Assembly (NCBI RefSeq): GCF_039541915.1
Contig: NZ_BAABHD010000005.1
Span: 186,001-250,000 of the forward strand
Origin: Nibrella saemangeumensis
GTDB taxonomy: Bacteria; Bacteroidota; Bacteroidia; Cytophagales; Spirosomataceae
Direction of reading: 5' to 3'
DNA: 64,000 bases
The translations under genes were made by a program, and so were the position numbers. Every line of letters starts with the position of its first letter. The stretch's first letter is position 1. This document shows positions 53,189-62,499 of the stretch, one piece after another. The notes below the pieces were generated by a model, which had not been told where the DNA came from, ran no database searches, and saw only the letters and a list, made by a program, of their open reading frames with translations.

Positions 53189-55189
53189 ATGCCCAAACTC
53201 TACTGTAGCATTTTGTTGATACTGTGTTATTTTTCCACCTTTGGCCAAATCAATTTCGATCAACTGCCCCGCGATTTGCAATTATACCCGCGTAACGCAA
53301 CCAACATGGCGGTGATACCTGTTAGTGGCCGGGTGGTTACACCAGGTTGGAACAAAATTAGTGTTCAGGTCCTACGGGAGGGCAGAGTAGACCAGCATCT
53401 TAGCCAAAGTATCGACCCAACGACCACAAACACGGCATTCCAATTCAAACCTCAAATTAAAGCAGAACCAGCGGAGTACACAGTAAAGGTATTTCTATAC
53501 AGACAAAATGACTCAACGCTGTTAGCAGTACGTGACCGGATCGTTTGTGGTGATGTATACGTTATCTACGGTCAGTCCAACGCAGCCGCAGGGGGAGGAA
53601 TGGATACGCATTACTCTTTTAACTTCGACGACAAATACCTGCGTAATGCTGCGTTTTCCTTCATCTCTTCAACTATGTATGGAGAAATGAACTGGTACAC
53701 AGCCAAGCAGCCTTATGGTAGCGTAGGTGGTATTGGTCTGACGCTCCAGCGGCTAATTCTGGAAAAATATGGTATCCCCACTTGTATACTAAATGGCGCG
53801 GAGGGTGGTGCAGCTATTGGGCTTCTTACCGAACGGGATCCTATATACCACGCCAATCCGAATACATTTTACGGTAGGCTTTTACATAGGGCACAGTGGG
53901 CAAATGTTGTCCAACAGGTAAAAGCCATAATTTTTAAGCAGGGCGAAGCCGACGCTGGTGCCAGTATGACCACAGGCGGACAGTATAGTGAAACATTGAC
54001 CAGGTTGTTCAGCCAGTTTCGGGAGGACTTTGGTGATGCTCGCATCTACGTGGGGCAGATCAATATTTTGCCAGATCGGAATGAAGAAGCAGCGGCCATC
54101 CGTGAAGTACAACGGCAAGTCAGATATAACTTTAAAAATATTGAAAGTGTTGCTACCATAGGGACGCCCCTCGGCGAAGATGGGGTGCATTATTCAGCAG
54201 AAGCCAATCAACAGTTAGCGCTGGAGCAATTTAGATTAATTGCCAGAGATTTCTATGGCTCTAAGGATACTGTTCAGATTGGTTCCCCCGATATTAAGAA
54301 AGTATTCTACAACACACAAAAAGACTCGATTACCCTTGTTTTTGACGGCCAAATGCAGATGGTCTGGAAGAACGATACGGCCTTTTATAGTTTTTCGGAT
54401 GGATCATTGATTGTCCGGCGCGAGTTGAAGGACTACTTTTTCTTGGACGGTCTGGCTGGGCAGATTACAGGTGGAGCAGCTAAAGGTAACCGCATTATTA
54501 TTAGTCTGAAGCAACCGGCAGCAGCAAAAAAACTGCGTTATATGCCCACCTATTTCAGCGACAATTTACCCACGTATTACTACGGTCAGACCCTCCGTAA
54601 TACGCGCGGTATGCGCGCCTTTTCTTTCGACAATTTCCCGATAGCAGATGCTATTCCTGCTGTAACGACACTTGTGGCCCGGCCTGTTTCGGGGAATCAG
54701 ATTCAGTTGAACTGGAATGCACCAGCTACCGCAACCACGCAGATTCTGGAGCGCGCTGACGGAAATCATACCAGTTTTAAACGTATTAAGACCCTAAATC
54801 ATTACACAGAAACTTACACTGACACCCTGGCAAATTCTATCGATACCTATTTTTATCGCATACGTACCTTCAGCGCTGTATCCGAGTCAGACTATAGCAA
54901 CGTTGTCTCGGCCCGAGCATTAGTGCTGGGGCTCAAACCGACGGGATCCTCTGTGCGGCTATACCCGATCCCTCTCCTGGCCGGTCAGAACTTACATATT
55001 GAAGCAGATGAGGGGGAATTAACCGATGTAGTGATCCGCGACATGATGGGGCGGGTGGTTAAAAGCTGGTCGGGAAGCAAGCGAAACGGCATTGCCATTC
55101 CGGTGGATAATGTAGCAACCGGTCTTTACGTAGCAGACCTTCAAATGGCCGATGGGCAGGTGGTACACCAGAAGATCGTTATTCACTAA
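53189..55189 (+). CDS. Secreted SGNH/sialate-O-acetylesterase-like protein with T9SS signal
   Basis: This roughly 666-residue protein has a signal peptide, an SGNH esterase domain with VIYGQSNAAAGGG and the closing Asp-His in GEDGVHYSAEANQ, a fibronectin-III-like module (about residues 490-575) and a C-terminal type IX sorting domain (VRLYPIPLLAGQNLHIEAD start, QKIVIH end). It resembles sialate O-acetylesterases that remove acetyl groups from glycans. The start is put at the ATG at 53189 rather than a GTG 6 bases before. Base composition is more AT-rich than in its neighbours. Confidence 0.85.
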   Translation: MPKLYCSILLILCYFSTFGQINFDQLPRDLQLYPRNATNMAVIPVSGRVVTPGWNKISVQVLREGRVDQHLSQSIDPTTTNTAFQFKPQIKAEPAEYTVKVFLYRQNDSTLLAVRDRIVCGDVYVIYGQSNAAAGGGMDTHYSFNFDDKYLRNAAFSFISSTMYGEMNWYTAKQPYGSVGGIGLTLQRLILEKYGIPTCILNGAEGGAAIGLLTERDPIYHANPNTFYGRLLHRAQWANVVQQVKAIIFKQGEADAGASMTTGGQYSETLTRLFSQFREDFGDARIYVGQINILPDRNEEAAAIREVQRQVRYNFKNIESVATIGTPLGEDGVHYSAEANQQLALEQFRLIARDFYGSKDTVQIGSPDIKKVFYNTQKDSITLVFDGQMQMVWKNDTAFYSFSDGSLIVRRELKDYFFLDGLAGQITGGAAKGNRIIISLKQPAAAKKLRYMPTYFSDNLPTYYYGQTLRNTRGMRAFSFDNFPIADAIPAVTTLVARPVSGNQIQLNWNAPATATTQILERADGNHTSFKRIKTLNHYTETYTDTLANSIDTYFYRIRTFSAVSESDYSNVVSARALVLGLKPTGSSVRLYPIPLLAGQNLHIEADEGELTDVVIRDMMGRVVKSWSGSKRNGIAIPVDNVATGLYVADLQMADGQVVHQKIVIH

Positions 55190-55291
55190 TGCACACTTCT
55201 TAAGGTCAATCGACGAAGCTTCTACGAAGTGCGATCTAAAACTATCTCTCCGCCACTATGCTATATTGCCTAAAACTATAGCTCCTTAACC

Positions 55292-56455
55292 ATGTTACTA
55301 CGATCAATAACGCAGCTTAACCGTTTTAGCTGTCTCTGTCTATTTTTTATCGCAAGTCTACTACTCCGTTGCTATACATCCAGCCACGCGCAGACGTCAA
55401 AAACTACTCAGCCGGAGTCGTACTACTCGCTGGATGATTTTAAAACCGTCGAAAAGTTTGATACGCACGTTCACCTCAACACCACCAATCCAGCGCTGAT
55501 TGAACAGGCCGCCGAAGACAAATTCCGGCTGCTCACCATCAATGTCGATGCGCCGACCTACCCGGCTATTGACGATCAGCAGCGGCTCGCAAACCAGCAC
55601 CGGAAGGCTTTTCCGAACCGGCTGGCTTACGCCACTACATTTTCGGTGGAGAACTGGACAAGCAACGACTGGTCGAAACAAGCCATCAGCTACATCAAAA
55701 ATTCGGTTGCGCAGGGAGCCATTGGTGTGAAAGTCTGGAAGAATGTAGGCATGACGCTCCGGGACAATACCGGCAAGTTTGTAATGGTCGATAATCCGCG
55801 CTTTGACCCCCTCTTTGATTATTTAGCGAAGAACAAGATTCCGCTGCTCGGCCATCTGGGTGAGCCCAAAAACTGCTGGTTACCGCTAGACCAGATGACG
55901 GTAAAATCGAACCGGGATTACTATACGAAGCATCCGGAATACCACATGTACCTGCACCCGGAGTACCCGTCGTACGAAGCACACATTCAGGCCAGAGACC
56001 GGATGCTGGCCAAACACCCGGACCTGCGGTTTATTGGCGTACACCTGGCCAGCCTGGAATGGAGCGTGGATGAGATCGCCAAACGGCTCGACCGGTTTCC
56101 GAATATGGCCATCGATATGTCGGCACGCATGGCTCATCTCCAATACCAGGCCATCACCGACTGGCAGAAGGTGCATGACTTCCTGATCAAATACCAGGAC
56201 CGCATCCTCTACGCCACCGACATTGCCGTTGACCAAACCGCCACCTCCGCCGACACCCGCAAACGCGCCCACGACACTTGGCTCCGCGACTGGCGCTTTC
56301 TGACCAGCGCCGACGTCATGACCGTGCCCAGCATCGAAGGCTCCTTCAAAGCCATGCGGTTACCCCGGAGTGTCGTTGACAAGCTATACAGCAAAAATGC
56401 TCAGAAGTGGCTACTGGGTATCACTACGTTGACCAAGGGGGCGGCATCTCGTTAG
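55292..56455 (+). CDS. Secreted amidohydrolase family protein
   Basis: This 387-residue protein has an N-terminal signal-like helix and a TIM-barrel metal-dependent hydrolase domain of the Amidohydro_2 type: the HxH metal motif in FDTHVHLN, GVKVWKN, LLGHLGEPKN, FIGVHLASLEWS and ILYATDIAVDQ. The substrate is unknown. It follows the secreted esterase by about 100 bases on the same strand. Confidence 0.85.
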   Translation: MLLRSITQLNRFSCLCLFFIASLLLRCYTSSHAQTSKTTQPESYYSLDDFKTVEKFDTHVHLNTTNPALIEQAAEDKFRLLTINVDAPTYPAIDDQQRLANQHRKAFPNRLAYATTFSVENWTSNDWSKQAISYIKNSVAQGAIGVKVWKNVGMTLRDNTGKFVMVDNPRFDPLFDYLAKNKIPLLGHLGEPKNCWLPLDQMTVKSNRDYYTKHPEYHMYLHPEYPSYEAHIQARDRMLAKHPDLRFIGVHLASLEWSVDEIAKRLDRFPNMAIDMSARMAHLQYQAITDWQKVHDFLIKYQDRILYATDIAVDQTATSADTRKRAHDTWLRDWRFLTSADVMTVPSIEGSFKAMRLPRSVVDKLYSKNAQKWLLGITTLTKGAASR

Positions 56456-56497
56456 AACTAAAATTCGTTATATTTACGTAATACCGCAAAAACGAAT

Positions 56498-56695
56498 ATG
56501 ACTACTAAGCTAGAGAAAGCTATTTCAGAACTGAACCAATTACCAGAAAGCGAACAAAACGCTATTGCCGGCTTGATTGAAGATGAACTTCTCTGGGAGA
56601 TAAGCTTAAAGAATTCACAGCAGCAGTTGGAAAACCTTGCCGATGAAGCCTTACGGGAGTTCCAGGCCGGACGAACAAAAGCGGCAGACTGCTAA
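56498..56695 (+). CDS. Small acidic protein, candidate antitoxin
   Basis: This 65-residue protein is acidic and helical and ends at a TAATG junction with the next gene, so the two are co-translated. It is the expected size and position for the antitoxin of a RelE/ParE-type system. No DNA-binding motif is recognisable. Confidence 0.65.
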   Translation: MTTKLEKAISELNQLPESEQNAIAGLIEDELLWEISLKNSQQQLENLADEALREFQAGRTKAADC

Positions 56696-56967
56696 TGCCG
56701 CACTCTGTCACAACCCAACGGTTTAGAGAGTGTTATGCTAAATTGCCGGAGCATATTCAAGAGGCTACCCGTAAGGCTTACTATTTATGGAAAGAAGATC
56801 CTTCTCATCCTGCCATCCAATTTAAGCAAGTACACACAACTCGTCCCATTTATTCTGCTCGGGTAAGTTTAGCATTTCGGGCGCTGGGTATCCGGCAGGA
56901 TAACACTATTATCTGGTTCTGGGTTGGCTCCCATGCTGATTACGACCGATTATTGAAGGTATTGTAG
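56695..56967 (+). CDS. RelE/ParE-like toxin
   Basis: This 90-residue protein has a RelE/ParE-like layout: LPEHIQEATRKAYYLWKEDPSHPAIQFKQV near the start and a C-terminal RALGIRQDNTIIWFWVGSHADYDRLL, a form common in ParE-like toxins. It starts one base inside the previous gene. It ends 7 bases before the end of the convergent DUF433 gene. Confidence 0.75.
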   Translation: MPHSVTTQRFRECYAKLPEHIQEATRKAYYLWKEDPSHPAIQFKQVHTTRPIYSARVSLAFRALGIRQDNTIIWFWVGSHADYDRLLKVL

Positions 56968-56974
56968 GTGAACA

Positions 56975-57190
56975 TTATTCTCCGCGGGGGCATTTCTCAA
57001 CAAATTGCAGACAGGCTAATAGATCTTCCCGCTCCAAATCGGGGAAAGTCTCTAACAACTCGTCCATCGTATCCCTCGCAGCCATATACTTTAACAATGA
57101 CTCGACTAAGTAACGCTTGTTCCGAATGGTCGGTTTGCCATGACCGATATTCGGATTGAAGGTAATGCGGTCTAAGAGTGCCTGTTCCAT
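56975..57190 (-). CDS. DUF433 family antitoxin-like protein
   Basis: This 71-residue protein fits DUF433: DRITFNPNIGHGKPTIRNKRYLVESLLKYMA and LLETFPDLEREDLLACLQF in pieces. DUF433 proteins are usually antitoxins next to a PIN-like DUF5615 toxin. No such toxin gene is adjacent, so this looks like an orphan or a DNA-binding remnant. Confidence 0.85.
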   Translation of the reverse strand: MEQALLDRITFNPNIGHGKPTIRNKRYLVESLLKYMAARDTMDELLETFPDLEREDLLACLQFVEKCPRGE

Positions 57191-57208
57191 ACAAGAGGAA
57201 CCAATAAT

Positions 57209-57562
57209 TTAACGTACTCTTTTATTGAGTGCGTCTCTTTTCGCCCTGATTTCCTTTAGTTCTTCTTCGGTCATGGGTGGAGCATTTAACAGAAGCCGCT
57301 GTAGCTCGGTTAGTTCTGAGCCACCTTGCTCAGCTACTTCTGAAGACGATTCAGTTATGCGGGTGGCGTTTATCTGGTCAAGGGTTTTCAGGTCTTCTTC
57401 AAAAGCAGCCTCATCATAATTGACGGGAATCTGACGGCTACCGAGCAGAAATTGAAAGCAAATTCGGTCCATTCCAGCCAACCGGGCTGCCTGCCCCATT
57501 GACAGCTTACCTTTTTGATATAGCAGGACGGCTAATTCAACCTTATCCTTTACTTCTCCCAT
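57209..57562 (-). CDS. UPF0175 family antitoxin-like protein
   Basis: The protein has an N-terminal UPF0175-like helix-turn-helix region (ELAVLLYQKGKLSMGQAARLAGMDRICFQFLLGSRQIPVNY, in pieces), followed by an acidic tail that ends in a basic stretch. UPF0175 proteins are usually paired with a DUF3368 PIN toxin, which is absent here. An ATG at 57562 is preferred over 57580. It lies on the same strand as the DUF433 gene, 18 bases upstream of it, probably co-transcribed. Confidence 0.8.
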   Translation of the reverse strand: MGEVKDKVELAVLLYQKGKLSMGQAARLAGMDRICFQFLLGSRQIPVNYDEAAFEEDLKTLDQINATRITESSSEVAEQGGSELTELQRLLLNAPPMTEEELKEIRAKRDALNKRVR

Positions 57563-57599
57563 CTTGATCACGTATAACAAAACTTTGAGTCATCACCTA

Positions 57600-58595
57600 T
57601 TAATTATCTACAACTGCGAAAGACCCAAACCAATCAGAAACCTGAGCAAAAGACTGGCCTTTACGTAACGGTTCATCAGAAGGAATTTCAATTTTTATAT
57701 CATATAGGTTATCCTTTGTGCATATCAGGAGATTCTCCTTCCATACATAAAATCTTTCATAATGTTTACCATTTATTTTGATATTCTTTATAACTTCAAG
57801 AGCACGCGCATAAATTATATTTTCTTTCTTTTGAACAGAAATGATTTGTCGGTCAATATCTGCTTCAGGCCAATGGTCAAGCAATACACTAAGATTGAAG
57901 TATAAAGTTCTACCTAAAAGTTCATCATCACTTATTATATCAAAACCGACAGACTCTACTACTTTGTGGTCCTCTTTCTGCATTTTTTGAATAGAGTATC
58001 GGCTACGCTTCACCCAATTCATAGAAATAGTCGGCTGGTAAATACGTTGAATGTTTCTTAAAATAGTAACTGTGCTATCAGGATGGCTACCTATCTTTAG
58101 ATCCTTATCTAATGTATCAATACGAACGACTACATTATTATCAAGAGAAGGATCTGAGAAATTGTATTTCGGCTCTCCATACCAAACGTATATTGGGATG
58201 TCTGACAAGTCTTTTATCTCTTCGGGAACTTGTTGTCCATTATTAACTAAAATCATCTCAGCAGGGTTTGAAAGCTTATACTTCCAAAAGCTACTATTAG
58301 TAGCATAAAAACCGCCCTCCTGATTGTAACCAGAGTTTATGGGCGCTGGGTCTCCATTCCTCATTATCAACTTATTCAAATCCATGAGATCTGGACCACC
58401 AAGTCTTCTTTCAATCGAACTTAACTGATTTTGATACTTATCAATTTGCGACTGATAATATTGACTAGTTATCCAAACAGCTACAGATATTAATGCAGAA
58501 ACTATCGTTATAGCTGTTATGGTAAAAATTAGATGTTGACTTTTATTAGCTACCTCCAGCCAGATTAAAATTGGAGATTTTTTTCGCTTTGCCAT
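57600..58595 (-). CDS. AT-rich gene for a membrane-anchored protein of unknown function
   Basis: The protein has a short basic cytoplasmic start, one membrane helix (about residues 23-46), a short coiled coil (QSQIDKYQNQLSSIERRLGG) and an extracytoplasmic domain of about 260 residues with no recognised motif. The gene is much more AT-rich than the chromosome around it. It is followed on the same strand by UPF0175 and DUF433 genes and preceded by another AT-rich envelope gene. Confidence 0.75.
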   Translation of the reverse strand: MAKRKKSPILIWLEVANKSQHLIFTITAITIVSALISVAVWITSQYYQSQIDKYQNQLSSIERRLGGPDLMDLNKLIMRNGDPAPINSGYNQEGGFYATNSSFWKYKLSNPAEMILVNNGQQVPEEIKDLSDIPIYVWYGEPKYNFSDPSLDNNVVVRIDTLDKDLKIGSHPDSTVTILRNIQRIYQPTISMNWVKRSRYSIQKMQKEDHKVVESVGFDIISDDELLGRTLYFNLSVLLDHWPEADIDRQIISVQKKENIIYARALEVIKNIKINGKHYERFYVWKENLLICTKDNLYDIKIEIPSDEPLRKGQSFAQVSDWFGSFAVVDN

Positions 58596-58617
58596 AAATA
58601 TCCTCATCAATTGTAAA

Positions 58618-59145
58618 CTAAGCCATATACTTTAAATTCAAAGGTGTAATACACATCTTTGAATTTATTTTCAAAGGAAGGAACATACTTATTGTCTTAC
58701 CTTTGTTTTGTTCTAAATCTCGTCCATTATGATCTGGCAGTAATGGTCTGTAGTTCCAATCTTTAAACGTACTTGACCAGTAAACATTTTCGCTTGGTAT
58801 AGCCAAATCGCTTAGTGCTGATTTTGGTGGAATTACCGAAGCTGGCTGAGATGCTCCTTTGTCAAGATTCTTTATGCCTTTGTGTGTGACTTTCTCCGCT
58901 TTACCATCAATTACTATGGAAGCTTCATCCCAAATCAGTTTAATGGGCACTTTAGTTTTATTCGTAACAATAAAATTAATCGCCGATCTATCTATGTAGA
59001 AATCAATTTTTATTTTTTCATCATTATATGTCAATGGATCTGCGACAGAAAATTCAGGGCTCTGCAAAAGAAATTTATATTTCGATTGTCCATAGCAACA
59101 GTATAAATCAATTAACAGTATTGCCCATAATAGAAAATATTTCAT
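58618..59145 (-). CDS. AT-rich gene for a small secreted protein
   Basis: This 175-residue protein has a signal peptide (to about residue 19) and a beta-rich domain with NKTKVPIKLIWDEASIVIDG and a later PKSALSDLAIPSENVYW. The WDEAS/VIPP pattern occurs, from memory, in a set of uncharacterised Bacteroidetes and proteobacterial envelope proteins. It ends 22 bases before the start of the membrane-anchored gene, so the two are probably an operon. Base composition is AT-rich. Confidence 0.72.
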   Translation of the reverse strand: MKYFLLWAILLIDLYCCYGQSKYKFLLQSPEFSVADPLTYNDEKIKIDFYIDRSAINFIVTNKTKVPIKLIWDEASIVIDGKAEKVTHKGIKNLDKGASQPASVIPPKSALSDLAIPSENVYWSSTFKDWNYRPLLPDHNGRDLEQNKGKTISMFLPLKINSKMCITPLNLKYMA

Positions 59146-59185
59146 TTTTCCCTCTGTTTAGCGTGACTAAATGCCCTGATATAAA

Positions 59186-59213
59186 GGAAGCGGTAGGATG
59201 TCCTACCGCTTCC
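59186..59213 (-). terminator. Terminator after nrdA
   Basis: Perfect 13-base arms (59186-59198 and 59201-59213) with a two-base loop lie 25 bases after the nrdA stop; a T-rich stretch follows on the minus strand. Confidence 0.8.
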
Positions 59214-59237
59214 GGAATACTAATTTCCCCAACTTGC

Positions 59238-61715
59238 TTAACTCCCACACATCTCGCACCCCTCAGGGTCATCCAGCGAGCATTGCATGGCGGAGTAGTT
59301 GAAATCTTCATTGACGACTGGAGCAGTAGCGGGCGCGTGCTCCTTGGCGTACTGCTCGTAGTTGAGCGGCTTTTCCACCGGTGCTACTTCGGCCATAGCA
59401 GGCTCCAGTTGTGGCTCGGCCTGCTTCTCTACCGTAAACTTCACGGCATCGGCAGCGGCCTTGGTGCGTAGGTAGTACATACCGGTCTTCAGGCCCTTTT
59501 TCCAGGCGTAGAAGTGCATCGATGTCAGCTTGCCGAAGTTCGGGTCCTGAAGGTGGATATTCAGCGACTGCGACTGGCAGATGTAGGCACCCCGATCGGC
59601 GGCCATGTCGATGATGTGCTTCTGCTTGATCTCCCAAACCGTCTTGTACAGGTCTTTAATGTGCTGCGGAATGTTCGGGATGTTCTGAACCGAACCGTTG
59701 GCGGCAATCAGCATGTTCTTCATGCTGTCGTTCCAGAGGTTCAGCTTCACCAGGTCTTTCAGCAGGTGCTTGTTCACCACCACAAACTCGCCCGACAGCA
59801 CGCGACGGGTGTAGATATTGGAGGTATACGGCTCAAAGCACTCGTTGTTGCCCAGAATCTGCGAGGTCGATGCGGTTGGCATTGGGGCCAGCATGAGCGA
59901 ATTGCGTACACCGTACTTTACCACCTCCTTACGCAGGCTATCCCAATCCCAGCGGCCCGATTTCGGCTTTACGGGTACGCCATCCTGTTCCCACATATCG
60001 AACTGGAAGATCCCCTGCGAAATGGGTGAGCCTTTCCAGGTCTCGTATGGACCGTGCTTCTTAGCCAGTTCCATCGACGCTACCATCGAGCCGTAGTAAA
60101 TGGTTTCGAAGATGTCCTCGTTCAGGCGACGCGCTTCGTCGGATTCAAACGGCATCCGGAGCATGATAAAGGCATCGGCCAGACCCTGCACACCCAGACC
60201 GATCGGCCGGTGGCGCATGTTGCTCCGACGAGCCTCTTCAACCGGGTAGTAGTTGACGTCGATGATCTTGTTCAGGTTGCGGGTAGCCGTCATGGTTACC
60301 TCATACAGCTTCTGGTGATCGAAACGCAAAACGCCATCCTGTCCTTTGTTGACAAACTTCGGCAGGGCAATCGACGCCAGGTTACACACGGCAATTTCGT
60401 CGGGCGAAGTGTACTCGATAATCTCCGTACACAGGTTCGACGACTTGATGGTGCCGAGGTTCTTCTGGTTCGACTTCCGGTTGGCCGCATCCTTATACAG
60501 CATGTACGGCGTACCGGTCTCCGTCTGCGACTCCAGAATCTCAAACCACAGGTCCTGCGCCTTCACCGTCTTGCGGGCGCGGCCTTCGCGCTCGTACCGG
60601 GTGTACAAGGCTTCAAAGTCATCCCCGTAGGTATCGGCCAGACCGGGGCACTCGTGCGGGCAGAACAGCGACCAGCTATCGTTATCCTCTACGCGCTTCA
60701 TGAACAGATCGGGCACCCACAGGGCATAGAACAGGTCGCGGGCGCGGAGTTCCTCTTTGCCGTGGTTCTTCTTCAGATCCATGAACTCGAAAATGTCGGC
60801 ATGCCACGGCTCCAGATAGATCGCAAAGGAGCCTTTGCGCTTGCCACCACCCTGGTCTACGTACCGGGCCGTATCGTTGAACACACGCAGCATCGGCACA
60901 ATACCGTTGGAGGTACCGTTGGTGCCTTTGATATACGTACCCGTTGCCCGCACATTGTGGATGCTCAGACCAATGCCACCCGCCGACTGCGAGATTTTGG
61001 CCGTCTGCTTCAGCGTATCGTAGATACCTTCGATGGAGTCGTCCTTCATCGTCAGCAGGAAACAGCTCGACATCTGCGGCTTCGGCGTACCGGCGTTGAA
61101 CAGCGTTGGTGTCGCGTGCGTAAACCACTTCTCGGAGAGCAGGTTGTACGTCTCGATGGCCGCGTTGATATCCTTCTGGTGGATACCCACCGCTACGCGC
61201 ATGAGCATGTGCTGCGGACGCTCGGCAATCTTCCCGTCGATTTTCAGCAGGTACGACTTTTCGAGTGTTTTGTAGCCGAAATAGTCGTAGCCGTAATCGC
61301 GGTCGTAGATGATCGTCGAGTCGAGAAGGGCGGCATTCTTGCGTACCACGTCGTATACCTCTTTGGAGATCAGCGAGGCATTTTCGCCCGTTTTCGGGTC
61401 GATGTACGTGTACAGCCGTTTGATGGTGCCGGAGAACGACTTGTTGGTGTTTTTGTGCAGGTTCGAGATAGCGATCCGGGCGGCCAGAATGGCGTAGTCC
61501 GGGTGCTTTGTCGTCATCGAAGCCGCCGTTTCGGCCGCCAGATTATCCAGTTCGGCGGTGGTAACGCCGTCGTAGATTCCTGAAACGACCCGCATGGCCA
61601 CTTCAATGGGTTGCACATAGGTGGGGTCCAAGCCGTAGCACAGCTTCTCGATTCGCGCCGTGATTTTGTCGAACTTAACCGACTCCCGGCGGCCGTCGCG
61701 TTTGATTACATACAT
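59238..61715 (-). CDS. nrdA: Ribonucleoside-diphosphate reductase alpha subunit (class I)
   Basis: This 825-residue enzyme reduces ribonucleotides. It has an N-terminal ATP-cone (about residues 1-90), the alpha barrel with NLCTEIIEYTSPDEIAVCNLASI, PTASTSQILGNNECFEPYTSNIYTRRV and the C-terminal redox CEMCGS. The paired Tyr and active-site Cys regions look complete. The beta subunit (nrdB) is not in the window. Confidence 0.96.
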   Translation of the reverse strand: MYVIKRDGRRESVKFDKITARIEKLCYGLDPTYVQPIEVAMRVVSGIYDGVTTAELDNLAAETAASMTTKHPDYAILAARIAISNLHKNTNKSFSGTIKRLYTYIDPKTGENASLISKEVYDVVRKNAALLDSTIIYDRDYGYDYFGYKTLEKSYLLKIDGKIAERPQHMLMRVAVGIHQKDINAAIETYNLLSEKWFTHATPTLFNAGTPKPQMSSCFLLTMKDDSIEGIYDTLKQTAKISQSAGGIGLSIHNVRATGTYIKGTNGTSNGIVPMLRVFNDTARYVDQGGGKRKGSFAIYLEPWHADIFEFMDLKKNHGKEELRARDLFYALWVPDLFMKRVEDNDSWSLFCPHECPGLADTYGDDFEALYTRYEREGRARKTVKAQDLWFEILESQTETGTPYMLYKDAANRKSNQKNLGTIKSSNLCTEIIEYTSPDEIAVCNLASIALPKFVNKGQDGVLRFDHQKLYEVTMTATRNLNKIIDVNYYPVEEARRSNMRHRPIGLGVQGLADAFIMLRMPFESDEARRLNEDIFETIYYGSMVASMELAKKHGPYETWKGSPISQGIFQFDMWEQDGVPVKPKSGRWDWDSLRKEVVKYGVRNSLMLAPMPTASTSQILGNNECFEPYTSNIYTRRVLSGEFVVVNKHLLKDLVKLNLWNDSMKNMLIAANGSVQNIPNIPQHIKDLYKTVWEIKQKHIIDMAADRGAYICQSQSLNIHLQDPNFGKLTSMHFYAWKKGLKTGMYYLRTKAAADAVKFTVEKQAEPQLEPAMAEVAPVEKPLNYEQYAKEHAPATAPVVNEDFNYSAMQCSLDDPEGCEMCGS

Positions 61716-62113
61716 GAGCGTGCGGGTGGTTTATATTTGTGTTATAGAATTATATGAAAAAATAGAATAGTGTTCTCGTGTCGTTCTGCTAAAGGTACTG
61801 CCGAATAGGACGAAAAAGCAACCGCGTTGGTTCGCCAGAAAGCCGGGAGCTTTGAAAAGTGAAACCCGGATTACATGTTAAGAAATTGTTACGAGTTCGT
61901 AGTTAGCCACTTACCATTACCCTACTAAAACATCAGACTAAAAAACTTCGTAGCAATTTTATTAAGCGTGAGAAAAGCTCCGTTTAATAAGCTGTAAATG
62001 AGTGCGTTTGATCAACAAAATAGAATTTTTACCAGAAGAAGCCAGTGAAATTCAATGAAATTTAGGGAGCGGTAAGGTATCTATCCTATTGCACAATTTC
62101 CTGATGCATAGGC
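61716..62113. other. AT-rich intergenic region between nrdA and rpmE2
   Basis: The nrdA leader has a TACCTTTA element on the minus strand (61790-61797), one base off the TAnnTTTG consensus. The rest of this 398-base stretch holds no gene, RNA or hairpin that I can support. Confidence 0.5.
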
Positions 62114-62144
62114 TTGGATACCAGCCAAAAACCTCGTAATTTTG
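62114..62144 (+). promoter_or_regulatory. Promoter of rpmE2
   Basis: TTG at 62114-62116 and TAATTTTG at 62137-62144 are separated by 20 bases, matching the Bacteroidetes -33/-7 pattern. The leader before the ATG is about 48 bases. Confidence 0.8.
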
Positions 62145-62151
62145 CAATCCT

Positions 62152-62170
62152 TTTCGGTCGGAAACCGAAA
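62152..62170 (+). promoter_or_regulatory. Hairpin in the L31 leader
   Basis: A 7-base stem (62152-62158 with 62164-62170) with a 5-base loop lies near the start of the predicted transcript, 28 bases before the start codon. It may be a binding site for L31 protein (inference). Confidence 0.45.
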
Positions 62171-62197
62171 TAACGGCAAAGCAATCAGAACAATACC

Positions 62198-62437
62198 ATG
62201 AAAAAGGGCATTCACCCGGAATACCGCGAAGTGGTTTTCCACGATCTGTCAAGCGATTACAAGTTTGTAACGCGCTCTACGATCCAGACAAAAGATACCA
62301 TCGAGTTTGAAGGCCAGACCTATCCGCTCGTTAAAATTGAAGTAAGCTCGCAGTCGCACCCGTTCTACACCGGTAAGAACATGCTGCTCGACACCACGGG
62401 CCGCGTCGACAAGTTCCGCAAGCGTTACGGCAAGTAA
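62198..62437 (+). CDS. rpmE2: Ribosomal protein L31, type B
   Basis: This 79-residue protein is type B L31: MKKGIHPEYREVVFHDLSS start, the QSHPFYTGKNMLLDTTGRVDKFRKRYG end, and no zinc-binding cysteines. Type B L31 replaces the zinc-containing form under low zinc in many bacteria; whether a zinc form exists elsewhere in this genome is not known. Confidence 0.97.
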   Translation: MKKGIHPEYREVVFHDLSSDYKFVTRSTIQTKDTIEFEGQTYPLVKIEVSSQSHPFYTGKNMLLDTTGRVDKFRKRYGK

Positions 62438-62460
62438 GAATTGTCGCAAAAGGCATTCAA

Positions 62461-62499
62461 CGAAACCCATCGGAGCAATCTGATGGGTTTCGTGCTTTT
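62461..62499 (+). terminator. Terminator after rpmE2
   Basis: An 11-base stem (62461-62471 with 62482-62492) is followed by a short T run. Confidence 0.8.

Noticed and set aside
60054..61583. A 509-codon open frame on the plus strand opposite nrdA
   Set aside because: It lies entirely antisense to the certain nrdA gene and its protein is rich in Arg, Val and His without recognisable domains; long antisense frames are expected opposite GC-rich, biased codons.
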